Shown here: positions 45,229 through 53,150 of the stretch, piece after piece
Position numbering within the stretch: position 1 is the stretch's first letter
Layout of the letters: every line of letters begins with the position of its first letter
NCBI GenBank assembly: GCA_038534295.1
Contig: JBCAXA010000001.1
Span: 124,001-188,000 of the forward strand
Direction of reading: 5' to 3'
Length of the DNA: 64,000 nucleotides
From: JBCAXA01 sp038534295
GTDB lineage: Bacteria > Pseudomonadota > Gammaproteobacteria > Steroidobacterales > Woeseiaceae
Notes under the pieces: generated by a model
What the model saw: the letters and a program-made list of their open reading frames with translations, nothing else
Database searches by the model: none
What the model was told of the DNA's origin: nothing
Program-made: the position numbers and the translations under genes

Positions 45229-45447
45229 ATGTACGTTTGTATCTGTCACGCCATCACTGATAGCGACATCCGCAACGCCGCCGCTGACGGCGTGCGCAGC
45301 GTGAACGAGCTCAGTGCCCGTTTGGGCGTTGCCACCGGCTGTGGTAGCTGCGCGGATATGGCGCAGACACTGCTCGACTCTGCAAATACGCCGTCGGGAT
45401 CATCGGGATTCGGCGCGGTCCATCGCTACGTCCCTGCCCCCGCTTAA
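45229..45447 (+). CDS. bfd: bacterioferritin-associated ferredoxin
   Basis: This is a 72-residue 2Fe-2S protein that docks on bacterioferritin and reduces its ferric core to release iron. The cluster ligands are Cys4, Cys6, Cys38 and Cys41 (MYVCICHAIT and TGCGSCAD). A short C-terminal tail extends beyond the usual ~64 residues. It is followed by bfr and has a Fur-like operator, so it should be induced under iron lack. Confidence 0.93.
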   Translation: MYVCICHAITDSDIRNAAADGVRSVNELSARLGVATGCGSCADMAQTLLDSANTPSGSSGFGAVHRYVPAPA

Positions 45448-45474
45448 TTTTTTCCGCCGATCGCCTCGACAGTC

Positions 45475-45508
45475 CTCAGTCGATCCGGACTGAGACTAAT
45501 TCTTTTTT
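45475..45508 (+). terminator. weak terminator-like hairpin between bfd and bfr
   Basis: CTCAGTC-GATCCG-GACTGAG (45475-45494) forms a 7-bp stem. A T6 run follows at 45503-45508 after an eight-base gap. The gap weakens the case for a true terminator; partial attenuation between bfd and bfr is possible. Confidence 0.35.
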
Positions 45509-45594
45509 CGGTTCAAACACGCTGATTTTATGCGTGTTACAGTCCGCGCGTTTTCGGCGCCGCTACGCCGCCATTACTTTCCGAGGACGATCCG

Positions 45595-46068
45595 ATGCAA
45601 GGCGATTCGAAGGTCATTGAGCACCTCAACAAGATCCTGAAAAACGAACTGACGGCGATCAATCAGTATTTCCTGCACTCGCGCATGCTGCACGACTGGG
45701 GCCTGAAGAAATTGGGCGACTACGAATACCACGAGTCGGTCGACGAGATGAAGCACGCCGATACGCTGATCGAGCGCATCTTGTTTCTCGAGGGTCTGCC
45801 GAACTTGCAGGACCTCGGCAAACTGCGAATCGGCGAAAATGTGCCGGAGCTTTTGCAGTGCGATCTCGATCTCGAAATGGACGCGATTCCCGACCTCCGC
45901 GATGCGGTCGAGTACGCGGAGTCGATTCGCGATTACGTGAGCCGCGAGATCTTCGAGCGGATACTCGAATCGGAAGAAGAGCACGTCGACTGGATCGAAA
46001 CCCAGCTGGGACTGATTGAAAAAATGGGTCTCGAGAACTATATCCTGGGGCAGTCGAAGGGCGAATAA
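45595..46068 (+). CDS. bfr: bacterioferritin
   Basis: This iron-storage 24-mer subunit has 157 residues. The ferroxidase-centre residues are in place: Glu18, Tyr25, Glu51 and His54 (HESVDEMKHAD), with later ESEEEHVDWIETQ giving the second half. Met52 is the heme ligand at the subunit interface. The subunit therefore looks both heme-binding and catalytic. It lies 147 bases after bfd and probably has its own promoter, as the two genes usually respond to iron in opposite ways. Confidence 0.95.
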   Translation: MQGDSKVIEHLNKILKNELTAINQYFLHSRMLHDWGLKKLGDYEYHESVDEMKHADTLIERILFLEGLPNLQDLGKLRIGENVPELLQCDLDLEMDAIPDLRDAVEYAESIRDYVSREIFERILESEEEHVDWIETQLGLIEKMGLENYILGQSKGE

Positions 46069-46096
46069 CTCACTGTACCGACGCACTATTATCCGG

Positions 46097-46125
46097 TTGA
46101 CACCCCTAGGACCCTGCCGTAGAGT
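46097..46125 (+). promoter_or_regulatory. promoter of the tRNA pair
   Basis: TTGACA (46097-46102), a 17-base spacer and TAGAGT (46120-46125) lie 12 bases before the tRNA-Ala 5' end. The -35 matches consensus exactly and the spacing is ideal, as expected for a stable-RNA promoter. Confidence 0.65.
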
Positions 46126-46137
46126 TGCCGGCTCCGT

Positions 46138-46213
<76 letters not shown>

Positions 46214-46234
46214 GACCCACAGTGAACAATCAGC

Positions 46235-46310
46235 GTCCCCTTCGTCTAGAGGCCTAGGACACCGCCCTTTCACGGCGGTAACAGGGGTTCGAATCCCCTA
46301 GGGGACGCCA
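46235..46310 (+). tRNA. tRNA-Glu (TTC anticodon)
   Basis: The 76-base tRNA has acceptor GTCCCCT pairing with AGGGGAC, discriminator G and encoded CCA. The anticodon stem-loop CCGCCCTTTCACGGCGG has TTC in the loop, and the T arm carries GGTTCGAATCC. It is followed after ten bases by a strong terminator. Confidence 0.95.
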
Positions 46311-46320
46311 TCCAAAAAGA

Positions 46321-46346
46321 AGCCCACCTCGCGTGGGCTTTTTTTT
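46321..46346 (+). terminator. Rho-independent terminator of the tRNA operon
   Basis: AGCCCAC-CTCGC-GTGGGCT (46321-46339) is a 7-bp stem directly followed by a run of eight T (46339-46346). It ends transcription after tRNA-Glu. A shorter copy of the same stem recurs at 46531-46555 inside the repeat array. Confidence 0.85.
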
Positions 46347-46555
46347 GGATTGAGTTTCCCCTACGAGAGATGAGAACCCATCCGTTTGCACAGCAAACGG
46401 ATGCGGGTTCGACTAAACGCGCCAGCGTTTTGCGACGAGCGGCGCAGCCGCGAAGCCCGAAGGGCCCAAACAGCCCGTCGGCTGTTTGGGTCAATCCCCT
46501 CCGTCGGCATTGGACAACGCGAAACATCACGCCCACCTTACGTGGGCTTTTTTTT
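46347..46555 (+). repeat. tRNA-downstream repeat, copy A
   Basis: This 209-base unit starts with GGATTGAGTTTCCCCTAC and contains four hairpins. CATCCGTTTGC-ACA-GCAAACGGATG (46379-46403) extends through AACCC/GGGTT. AAACGC-GCCA-GCGTTT and GCGGC-GCA-GCCGC follow. Next comes CCCAAACAGCC-CGTC-GGCTGTTTGGG (46465-46490). It ends in a terminator. Open frames in it are structure-driven and unlikely to be translated. Confidence 0.85.
46531..46555 (+). terminator. duplicated terminator ending repeat copy A
   Basis: GCCCAC-CTTAC-GTGGGC (46531-46547) is followed by eight T. It repeats the stem of the tRNA terminator with a changed loop, so the array duplicates a terminator together with the following sequence. 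Confidence 0.7.
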
Positions 46556-46860
46556 GGATTGAGTTTCCCCTACGGGAGATGAGAACCCATCCGTTTGCAC
46601 AGCAAACGGATGCGGGTTCGACTAAACGCGCCAGCGTTTTGCGACGAGCGGCGCAGCCGCGAAGCCTCGTTTCCAGATCGCTTGCTGACCAAGTCGTGCC
46701 GAAACATACACCTTCGAACGGAGCCGCACCTCAGCCTTTTATTGGTTCCAACCGCACCAAGCGGCTCGGGCCCAAACCGCCCATCGGCGGTTTGGGTCAA
46801 TCCCCTCCGTCGGCATTGGACAACGCGAAACATCACGCACGCTTGAAGTGGGCTTTTTTT
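46556..46860 (+). repeat. tRNA-downstream repeat, copy B with ~96-base insertion
   Basis: The first ~110 bases nearly match copy A. About 96 extra bases follow, then the shared 3' part resumes. Its last hairpin, CCCAAACCGCC-CATC-GGCGGTTTGGG (46771-46796), differs from copy A by an A-T to C-G change on both arms, so pairing is kept. The closing terminator stem is degraded (GCACGCTTGAAGTGGGC) but keeps a T run. Confidence 0.85.
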
Positions 46861-46926
46861 GGATTGAGTTTCCCCTACGGGAGATGAGAACCCATCCGTT
46901 TGCACAGCAAACGGATGCGGGTTCGA
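46861..46926 (+). repeat. tRNA-downstream repeat, copy C (truncated)
   Basis: This third copy keeps only the first ~66 bases, including the long CATCCGTTTGC hairpin, up to GGGTTCGA. It then breaks off into unrelated sequence shortly before the end of the PhlG-like gene at 46962. The remaining bases to 46961 show nothing recognisable. Confidence 0.8.
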
Positions 46927-46961
46927 GCGCAGCCGCACGTCACGGTTTCGGTGCTTTTTAG

Positions 46962-47819
46962 CTACAAGAACGTTGATTGCTCGGTAGCCTGCACCTCCAA
47001 CATATCGTCCGCTTCCCGATAAGCAGCAACTCGTTGATCGAACAGTTCGCGACTGAAGCCCTTTAACTCAACGGGCGACTCGAGCATCGAGTTCATTGAC
47101 ACGTCGAAAACGAGCTTGTCGACGTTACTCCTTTGCTCGTACAGCGCCGGCAGAAAGTTCTCGAAGACACCGACCTCGATCGTGTTGTGGGTATGCCAGG
47201 CCTCGAAAAAAGCCGGCGAGAAATGTCGGGTGATGCGCTGATTGAGCCAGCGTGCCAAAGGGCCGTCACCACCGACGCCGATCACAATCTCGTAGTGATA
47301 GTGTGCGCCGAGATGCTGCCCGCCGGCATAGACATCCTTGAAGTGAATACGTAGGACCATTGGCCGACCGATTAGCGGCTTTTCCATCCCCATGGCCCAG
47401 CCATCGTCACCGACGTAGAACAGCGACAATTGATTATCGACCTTGTAGCGCCAGCCGTTCTCCAGAAAGTCCATCGCCTCGCGAATACGAATTTTGGCAC
47501 CTGGCCGTGCGGTATTGCCCGGGCCGAGTACTCCCGACAGCGACGCATCGACATGATCGTACGGGTGCCAAAGCAAGTAGGCCGGAACCGTCTCGTTGCT
47601 ATAGCCCGGCACATCAATCAATCGCACACGGAGATTGGCGAAGTTCAGAAACCACCAATGCAGCATTTGCGCCGAACACCCGCGCAGCAGCGAATGATTC
47701 AACACCACCCAAAACTGCCCGTTCGGCCGCTGTTCGATTGCAAAATGCGTTGACGAATTCGGCTTCAGTACCCAGCCGTAGTCTCGTGCTGCCGGCATGC
47801 TCGGCGTAGTCATTTCCAA
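46962..47819 (-). CDS. DAPG hydrolase (PhlG)-like protein
   Basis: This 285-residue protein resembles the phloretin/diacetylphloroglucinol hydrolase family, zinc enzymes that cleave C-C bonds between an acyl group and an aromatic ring. Shared stations are LRGCSAQMLHWWFLNF, LLWHPYDHVDASL (probable zinc His), LGAHYHYEIVIGVGG and WHTHNTIEVGVFENFLPALYEQ (His and Glu at the place of zinc ligands). No signal peptide. It follows a Crp/Fnr-like regulator gene by 89 bases on the same strand. The family match is by motif memory; the natural substrate is unknown. Confidence 0.55.
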   Translation of the reverse strand: MEMTTPSMPAARDYGWVLKPNSSTHFAIEQRPNGQFWVVLNHSLLRGCSAQMLHWWFLNFANLRVRLIDVPGYSNETVPAYLLWHPYDHVDASLSGVLGPGNTARPGAKIRIREAMDFLENGWRYKVDNQLSLFYVGDDGWAMGMEKPLIGRPMVLRIHFKDVYAGGQHLGAHYHYEIVIGVGGDGPLARWLNQRITRHFSPAFFEAWHTHNTIEVGVFENFLPALYEQRSNVDKLVFDVSMNSMLESPVELKGFSRELFDQRVAAYREADDMLEVQATEQSTFL

Positions 47820-47908
47820 AGCTCCTGAACTCGATCGTTGCGGTCGCGTCGTCGGCTCTGCCTCGCGCTCCGTGCGGCGAGTTTAGGCGGCCTGGCTTGA
47901 CCGACTCA

Positions 47909-48505
47909 TTAACCTCGGTTAACGATTCGGCGATTCTTCAGGAAACGGCTGAGGCCTTGCGGTGTAACCCCAAGAAAACGTGCAATGTTTTTATCGGTGA
48001 CCGCCGCAATGACGTCCGGATGGCGTGTTTCTAGAAACCGATAACGGTGCTCGATGCTGGCCAGCGTTTTCACGCACAGTAGGTCTTTGTCGTAAAGCAG
48101 CACCGCCATGAGTTTTTCGCGAAAGTAATGCCCGATCGATCCGCCTTGACGATACATTTCCAAAAAAAACCCGAAATCGATGACGATCCCTGTCAGTGGG
48201 GTCATGGCGACCAGCTCATCGTTATGAATGATTCGCTCGAAAGCGCTGTTGATGTTTGTGCAAAAATCACCCGCTTCGAAGAATCGAGCGATTGCACAAC
48301 TGCCGTCCTCCAAGCTCTGTAAAGAGCCCGCTACCCCTTGCGTGACCAATAGCAAGGCGTTTGTGATGCTCGATTGAGCGAAGACCACAGCGTTCTTGCG
48401 GTATGTCGCTGCCGAAACGTTTGCGTCCAGCCGGCTAATCTCGTCAGCGCTGATAGAAATGCCGTACGCTGTCGCGTCAGCATGAATGAACTCAATCGGC
48501 GACAC
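47909..48505 (-). CDS. Crp/Fnr-family transcriptional regulator
   Basis: This 198-residue regulator has an N-terminal cyclic-nucleotide-binding-like beta roll (KNAVVFAQSSITNALLLVTQGVAGSLQSLEDGSCAIARFFEAGDFC) and a long dimer helix. The short C-terminal helix-turn-helix (VTDKNIARFLGVTPQGLSRFLKNR) resembles a compact Crp_2 type without a full wing. No cysteine cluster of Fnr type is seen. It probably controls the PhlG-like gene downstream. The effector is unknown. Confidence 0.75.
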   Translation of the reverse strand: MSPIEFIHADATAYGISISADEISRLDANVSAATYRKNAVVFAQSSITNALLLVTQGVAGSLQSLEDGSCAIARFFEAGDFCTNINSAFERIIHNDELVAMTPLTGIVIDFGFFLEMYRQGGSIGHYFREKLMAVLLYDKDLLCVKTLASIEHRYRFLETRHPDVIAAVTDKNIARFLGVTPQGLSRFLKNRRIVNRG

Positions 48506-48725
48506 GGTTCACTATCACTCAATGCCACGAACTCCGTTGCGATAGCCTAGCTTGCGATTGACCCGACTGCGACCGGTGGGTTGTTTCAGAGCGATCTGCC
48601 AAGGTTGTACGGGCGCTCGCTCCGGCGAGCTGCGCAACACTTGCCGTACCGCGCCAAGGCGCGGTTCGACCGGTAGCCAGCGTCTCACGCAGCGCCGGTT
48701 CCTTGTGACCGAGAAGGAGAAGTGA

Positions 48726-49484
48726 GTGAGTAGCAAATATCTGGCAGCCATAGTGTTGCTGGCACTAACCGGTTCCGCAATCGCGCTGTGGCTGTACGGT
48801 GGCGCCGCGAAGGTGGAACCCACCGCAAACATAGCCGCCAAAGCGAGCAGCGAGGCTAGGCCCGCCCAAACAGTTGCTGACGAACAGGATATCGTGGCCA
48901 GCTCGGACGCAGCGCCGCACGGCGAAAGCGACGGGGAACGCGACGCGCGACTGCTGGGTTGGACTCCGCGACTCGAGCGACCCGACAGCGGCGAGGGCTA
49001 TCAATGCATCGAGGTAAGCGGTGATTTGGTTTGCGGCAACAGCCGCAACCGCGATTGGGTTCAGGAGCTCGATGACGTCGCGCTGCAGCAGCTCGGGTTA
49101 ACCGACGCCTACGCGGCGTTCTTGGCGTCCGATCGGCTCTACGAAACGGATCCGGATCGCTCGTACGAATTCGCGCTGCGCGCGGTCGCCCTATCGGGCA
49201 AGACTGAGCCGTTGTTCGGCGTGCAGCCGGCCCACGACCCGACGCTTTCGACGCAGGAAAACGAGTTTCGACAGCTCGCGACCATAGGCGTTTCCCGCGC
49301 CGTGCAGGCACTGCACCGCGAGCGTGATCCGCTACTCGCACCGTCGCGGTATGACGCCTATCTGGACGGCAACCCCGAGGATGCCGAGCGGCTGCAGGCC
49401 GAAGTTGAGCGCCTCAAGGACTGGATCGACGCCGAACGTATGCGCGTACTCGGCGAACCGCTCTTTGCGGGTGCACCGCGATGA
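48726..49484 (+). CDS. membrane-anchored protein of unknown function
   Basis: This protein of 252 residues has one N-terminal membrane segment (YLAAIVLLALTGSAIALWLYGG), an Ala/Glu-rich linker, and a helical periplasmic domain with a Cys pair (YQCIEVSGDLVCGNSRN) that could be disulfide-bonded. I recognise no family. The start is GTG, preceded by AAGGAGAAGTGA. The last four bases overlap the next gene, so the two are likely produced together. Confidence 0.6.
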   Translation: MSSKYLAAIVLLALTGSAIALWLYGGAAKVEPTANIAAKASSEARPAQTVADEQDIVASSDAAPHGESDGERDARLLGWTPRLERPDSGEGYQCIEVSGDLVCGNSRNRDWVQELDDVALQQLGLTDAYAAFLASDRLYETDPDRSYEFALRAVALSGKTEPLFGVQPAHDPTLSTQENEFRQLATIGVSRAVQALHRERDPLLAPSRYDAYLDGNPEDAERLQAEVERLKDWIDAERMRVLGEPLFAGAPR

Positions 49485-50299
49485 TCCGTCACGGTGTTCT
49501 GGCAACGGCGCTTTTGGTGACGGCCACGACAACTGCGGCACGGCAGGTGTGCGAACCGCCGGAAGGCATGCCGCAGGTCCCGTGCCACAAGTGCGGCAAC
49601 CTCGAGGAAAACGTTGAGCGAGGATTCAACCGCGCTTTCGAGGCAACGCAGCGATCCGTTTATCTCAATTCAGAGCTACGTACGCACGGTCAGGTGCATT
49701 TCGCCCTCGCCTATCCACCGCATGCGTCACGCGGCAACTTGTTCTACAGCGCGATCGTACGCAGCCCCAGCTATCGCATCACCAATCAGGCTGCATTCGG
49801 ACGCGCGCTCGCTACCCATCAAGCCCTGACGCAAAGCCTGTCTTTCGCAGCGTCGTTAACCGGCCCGACGCTGACCACATCGACGTCGGTCGTGCGGTCA
49901 CAGACGCAAACGCTGACCAATCAACTCGCCGTGTCGGTGTCGCACGGCACTGAGCCTTACATTGTCGTGCTGTACGACCGCAACCATGAGGAGATTGGCC
50001 GTACGCAGTTCGAACAGCTCGCGCTGGCGCCAACCGATAGCACGTTGGATTCCGAAGCCGTCGACAGGGAGCACTCGCAGAACCCGCGCTTTCAAGTGCT
50101 GGGGTGCGGCTGGGTCGACCCGCGTCATAACGGCCCGACCCGACCGGCCCCATCGCGCGACCCCCGGGCACCGAGCGAGCCGTTGGGTCGCAGTGCACCG
50201 CGTGGATCGTACGGACTGACGATGACGTGCCAGCATTGGGATGTAGGCGGCAACGGTGACAGCGACATTCGCCGTGAGTTGACCATTCGTTGCTCGTGA
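49481..50299 (+). CDS. secreted protein of unknown function
   Basis: This 272-residue protein has a signal peptide (VLATALLVTATTTAARQ), then a PCHKCGN cysteine pair, a serine/threonine-rich beta region (SLTGPTLTTSTSVVRSQTQTLT) and a proline-rich disordered stretch (~residues 215-245). No family is recognised. ATGA overlap with the upstream membrane protein gene suggests translational coupling and joint function in the envelope. It ends 57 bases before a strong terminator that faces the next gene. Confidence 0.6.
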   Translation: MIRHGVLATALLVTATTTAARQVCEPPEGMPQVPCHKCGNLEENVERGFNRAFEATQRSVYLNSELRTHGQVHFALAYPPHASRGNLFYSAIVRSPSYRITNQAAFGRALATHQALTQSLSFAASLTGPTLTTSTSVVRSQTQTLTNQLAVSVSHGTEPYIVVLYDRNHEEIGRTQFEQLALAPTDSTLDSEAVDREHSQNPRFQVLGCGWVDPRHNGPTRPAPSRDPRAPSEPLGRSAPRGSYGLTMTCQHWDVGGNGDSDIRRELTIRCS

Positions 50300-50355
50300 C
50301 GCGGGCTACGCCCAATAACCCGCGCTAGCCTAGATAACGCCATCGGCAACAAAAT

Positions 50356-50389
50356 AACGCCGCCGGGTGCTCCTGCACCCGGCGGCGTT
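50356..50389 (-). terminator. strong terminator of the TonB receptor gene, possibly bidirectional
   Basis: AACGCCGCCGGGTGC (50356-50370), loop TCCT, and GCACCCGGCGGCGTT (50375-50389) form a perfect 15-bp stem. On the minus strand it is followed by ATTTTGTT, fitting termination of the receptor gene. The plus strand lacks a T run, but the stem may still stop the secreted-protein transcript. Confidence 0.75.
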
Positions 50390-50418
50390 CTGTACGTTGG
50401 TCGCCTCCTGGGTGGCGG

Positions 50419-52320
50419 CTAGAAGGTTAGCCGGATGCCGGCATAGGCCGCACTGCCACCGTTGTCGAAATCGACAACCTCCTGGTAGTCCTCGTCAAAC
50501 GCATTGACAACGCGCGCATAGGCAGTGAGGTAGTCGCGAACGTCGTAGGAAACGCTGAGATCGAATACGGCGTAGTTATCGAGATCGACTCGACCGACAC
50601 CGAAAATTTCGTCGACGCTGTCCTGCGCTGAACGAACATTGCCAAGCACACGCAGTCGCTCATCGAATCCGCGATAAAGAACGCCGATGTTGCCGAAGAA
50701 CTCAGGGCGACGAATGCGCTGCTCGCCCTCCGGTGTTTCCGTGTCGTTCCAGGTCGCGTTGCCGATAAGGCTCCAGTTGTCGTCGATCGGTACGTCCCAG
50801 TCGAGCTCGATACCGTGCGACGAGCTCGTGCCGGTGTCCTGCAGGTAGCCCGAGAATCCTACGAGGTCGAACAAAATCGCGTTATCGACTTCCTGGTCGA
50901 ACCAACCGATACCGATTCTTGCACCTGTCTCGGCGATCCAATCGACGCCGATGTCATAGCCTTCCGTTTGCTCTTCCTCGAGGGTCGTGCCAGCGGCTGG
51001 CGGAAATGCAAACGGTCCAGCGTTGTACGCCACTTCGAACAGACTTGGCGCGCGAAATCCAGTGCCGACGCTTGCTCGGTAGCGCAGCACCCCGGCGTCG
51101 CCAATATCGGCCAGATAGGCGGCCGATAAACGGATGCTGGTGAACGAGCCGAAATCGTCGTTGTCGTCGTAGCGAGCGCCTGCAGAAACAAACCAGGAGT
51201 CGCCAAATGAGCCTTGGTACTCAGCGTAGATACCGGTCTGATCGCGATCGAGATCGCTGCCGCTCGCGTCCGTCTCCTCTTCCTGATGATCGACGCCAAA
51301 CACAAACGTCGTCGCGTCGTTCAAGACGAAGGAGCCCGTGTATTCGATGCGCTGCAGCTCGCCCTCCGAACCAAAGGCAAACGTGCCATTGGCAAGGTTC
51401 TCGCGGTCAGTCTCGAGCCGACTGACCGACAGCTCGTGGGAGAACGCACCGGCAACCAGTTCGGCGGAGAGCCGCAATGCCGTTTCTTCGGATGCGTCCA
51501 AACAGTCGGACGTCGTCGGGAAACCGCAGCCGTCGAATTCTGTTTCCCCGTCCGAGCTCCTTGCGACCAACTGCAGTCGGAGATTATCGGTGGCCTGCCA
51601 GCCAAATTTGCCGTGCAAGACGGTATTGTCATAGCCGTCGTCATCGCCCAGCGTGACATCGCTGGGTCGGGTATTGAAGCCATCGGTGTCGAGATCAGTG
51701 ACCGACAGGAAGAAATCGGCGCTGTCATTACCGCCCGACAGAGCACCTTCGAGCCGCCGTGTTCCGAATTCACCGCCCTCGGCTGCAAAACGACCGGTCA
51801 ATGGACCATCACCGCGCCGTGTGGTGATGCTGACCACACCGCCGGCATCAGCGCCGTAGATAAAGCCCTGCGGACCGCGTAGCACTTCGATGCGCTGCAT
51901 ATCGCTGGTCGTGAGCAGATTGTCGAAATTTGGCGAGACCTGCGGAGCACTGGGGTCGGAAGCTTTGATGCCGTCGATGAAGACTTGCGTTCGAAACGCC
52001 TCCTCGCCACGGACTCGAACGGACGTGGTCGTACCAATACCTCCGTTGGAACTCACCGCAATGCCTGGCTGTGTCCGCAGTACGTCGGCAATACTGAAAT
52101 AGCCGCGTAACTCGATCTCCTCGGCATCAATCGTTGACACGGCCGCGCCCAATTGACGCCTTGGGATCTCGATCTTGCTGGCGACGACGATAATTTCGTC
52201 GAGTACAGCGTCCTGTTTGGCCTGGTCGGCATTCGCCGTTCCGGGCAGCACGGCTGCCAGCAGCGCCGCACAGGCGGTGAAAACGGAGAAAACACTGAGC
52301 TTGCGCGTCAGAAGGCTCAT
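50419..52320 (-). CDS. TonB-dependent outer membrane receptor, BtuB-like
   Basis: This is a 633-residue outer-membrane transporter. A signal peptide (FTACAALLAAVLPGTANA) precedes a TonB-box-like LDEIIVVASKIEIP, the plug (SIADVLRTQPGIAVSSNGGIG, SVRVRGEEAFRTQVFIDGIK, IEVLRGPQGFIYGADAGGVVSI) and a barrel ending in AYAGIRLTF with terminal Phe. Short length and plug form resemble BtuB-type receptors, but I found no B12 riboswitch upstream. The ligand is unknown. A terminator follows directly. Confidence 0.88.
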   Translation of the reverse strand: MSLLTRKLSVFSVFTACAALLAAVLPGTANADQAKQDAVLDEIIVVASKIEIPRRQLGAAVSTIDAEEIELRGYFSIADVLRTQPGIAVSSNGGIGTTTSVRVRGEEAFRTQVFIDGIKASDPSAPQVSPNFDNLLTTSDMQRIEVLRGPQGFIYGADAGGVVSITTRRGDGPLTGRFAAEGGEFGTRRLEGALSGGNDSADFFLSVTDLDTDGFNTRPSDVTLGDDDGYDNTVLHGKFGWQATDNLRLQLVARSSDGETEFDGCGFPTTSDCLDASEETALRLSAELVAGAFSHELSVSRLETDRENLANGTFAFGSEGELQRIEYTGSFVLNDATTFVFGVDHQEEETDASGSDLDRDQTGIYAEYQGSFGDSWFVSAGARYDDNDDFGSFTSIRLSAAYLADIGDAGVLRYRASVGTGFRAPSLFEVAYNAGPFAFPPAAGTTLEEEQTEGYDIGVDWIAETGARIGIGWFDQEVDNAILFDLVGFSGYLQDTGTSSSHGIELDWDVPIDDNWSLIGNATWNDTETPEGEQRIRRPEFFGNIGVLYRGFDERLRVLGNVRSAQDSVDEIFGVGRVDLDNYAVFDLSVSYDVRDYLTAYARVVNAFDEDYQEVVDFDNGGSAAYAGIRLTF

Positions 52321-52690
52321 GCACGCGGTTCCTTCGGTAGGGATTGGTGGAAGATTTCGCCGCCAAACGACAAACGCGGCGGTTTTATCGAAGACCGCAC
52401 ACTCGCAACGGCCCGGCGACGTAGGCTAGCGCGCTTCGAGAAAGTGTCAAGTTTAGTTAACACTCCCCCGGCGAGCGAGTCCGCCGGTCGATCCGGCGTG
52501 CCTAGGTCGTTGTGGAGATTGTCGTTATAAGTGGAAGAAACTGCAGGAAAATGAAGTCGCTGATACGGTGCTGCCCCAGTTCTGCGGTACCGTTTGAGCG
52601 AGAGCGCAGAAGCGCGCAGAACCCGTTACCATTTGCCCTCGGCGCAGCGGCTGCGCCGAATCTCAGAGCAAAAACTGGCGCGACGCTGGC
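52321..52690. other. 370-base divergent spacer between the TonB receptor and the RipA-like gene
   Basis: This spacer holds the receptor promoter (52423-52450), an inverted pair AGTGT/ACACT around it, and on the other side an 8-bp hairpin CGGCGCAG-CGG-CTGCGCCG (52640-52658). The hairpin lies 33 bases before the TTG start of the RipA-like gene. A TATAAG at 52526-52531 may be a -10 element for the plus strand, without a clear -35. No B12 box and no open frame of note was found. Confidence 0.4.
52423..52450 (-). promoter_or_regulatory. putative promoter of the BtuB-like receptor gene
   Basis: On the minus strand -35 TTGACA (52450-52445), a 16-base spacer and -10 TAGCCT (52428-52423) give a reasonable sigma-70 promoter with a leader of about 95 bases before the ATG. 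Confidence 0.45.
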
Positions 52691-53131
52691 TTGGACGAAC
52701 AAGAAAAAATCCTCGAGCAATATCGCATCTACGCGGCCGAGCTGTATTCGTTCGAAGATCGCGCGCAGGTCACGAGCAGGCTGTACGTCACGATCAACTC
52801 AGCGGTGATTTCAGCGGTTGTCTACGGGTTTACGCAAGAAGGCGCGGTGACGGTGCAACCGGCATTCAGCGCCGCTTTAGCCGCCTGTGCGATCGCGTTC
52901 TGCTTGATCTGGTGGCTGACGCTGCGTTCAATCACGCGCCACACCACGGCGAAACACGAGGTGCTGCAGGACCTCGAAGCGCGCTTGCCCGCGCAACCGT
53001 ATCGAGATGAATGGTTCGAGAAACTAGACCAGGGTAAGGGCTATGTGCGTACGACGCTGCTGCATGAGCTTTTCCCTTGGGTGTTTCTAGTTGCTTACGT
53101 CGCTCTCGCCGTCTACGCCTTGCTTGCGTGA
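52691..53131 (+). CDS. RipA-like small integral membrane protein
   Basis: This 146-residue inner-membrane protein has three hydrophobic segments (VTINSAVISAVVYGF, ALAACAIAFCLIWWLTL, WVFLVAYVALAVYALLA). The order of an N-terminal EQYRIYAAEL helix, the WWLTLRSITRHTTAKHEVLQDLEARLPAQPY region and a C-terminal segment recalls the RipA-family octameric membrane proteins. Function is unknown. The only start available is TTG, without a clear ribosome site. It precedes purU by 19 bases, but no functional link is evident. Confidence 0.55.
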   Translation: MDEQEKILEQYRIYAAELYSFEDRAQVTSRLYVTINSAVISAVVYGFTQEGAVTVQPAFSAALAACAIAFCLIWWLTLRSITRHTTAKHEVLQDLEARLPAQPYRDEWFEKLDQGKGYVRTTLLHELFPWVFLVAYVALAVYALLA

Positions 53132-53150
53132 CCAGTCGCGAAACGAACCG

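Noticed and set aside
45475..45508. Strong terminator between bfd and bfr
   Set aside because: Stem and T run are separated by eight bases, so I list it only as a weak hairpin.
46270..46536. Minus-strand frame ending in SPRGFEPLLPP
   Set aside because: The GFEPLLPP ending comes from reading the tRNA-Glu gene backwards, a known source of false proteins; the rest lies in the repeat.
46370..46938. Several overlapping frames of 70-130 residues in the tRNA-downstream repeats
   Set aside because: They share the repeated hairpin sequences, carry no motif and follow the repeat period rather than a gene.
52321..52690. Cobalamin riboswitch before the BtuB-like receptor
   Set aside because: I looked on the minus strand for the B12 box and the upstream GGGAA...GGTG elements and found none, so the ligand is left open.
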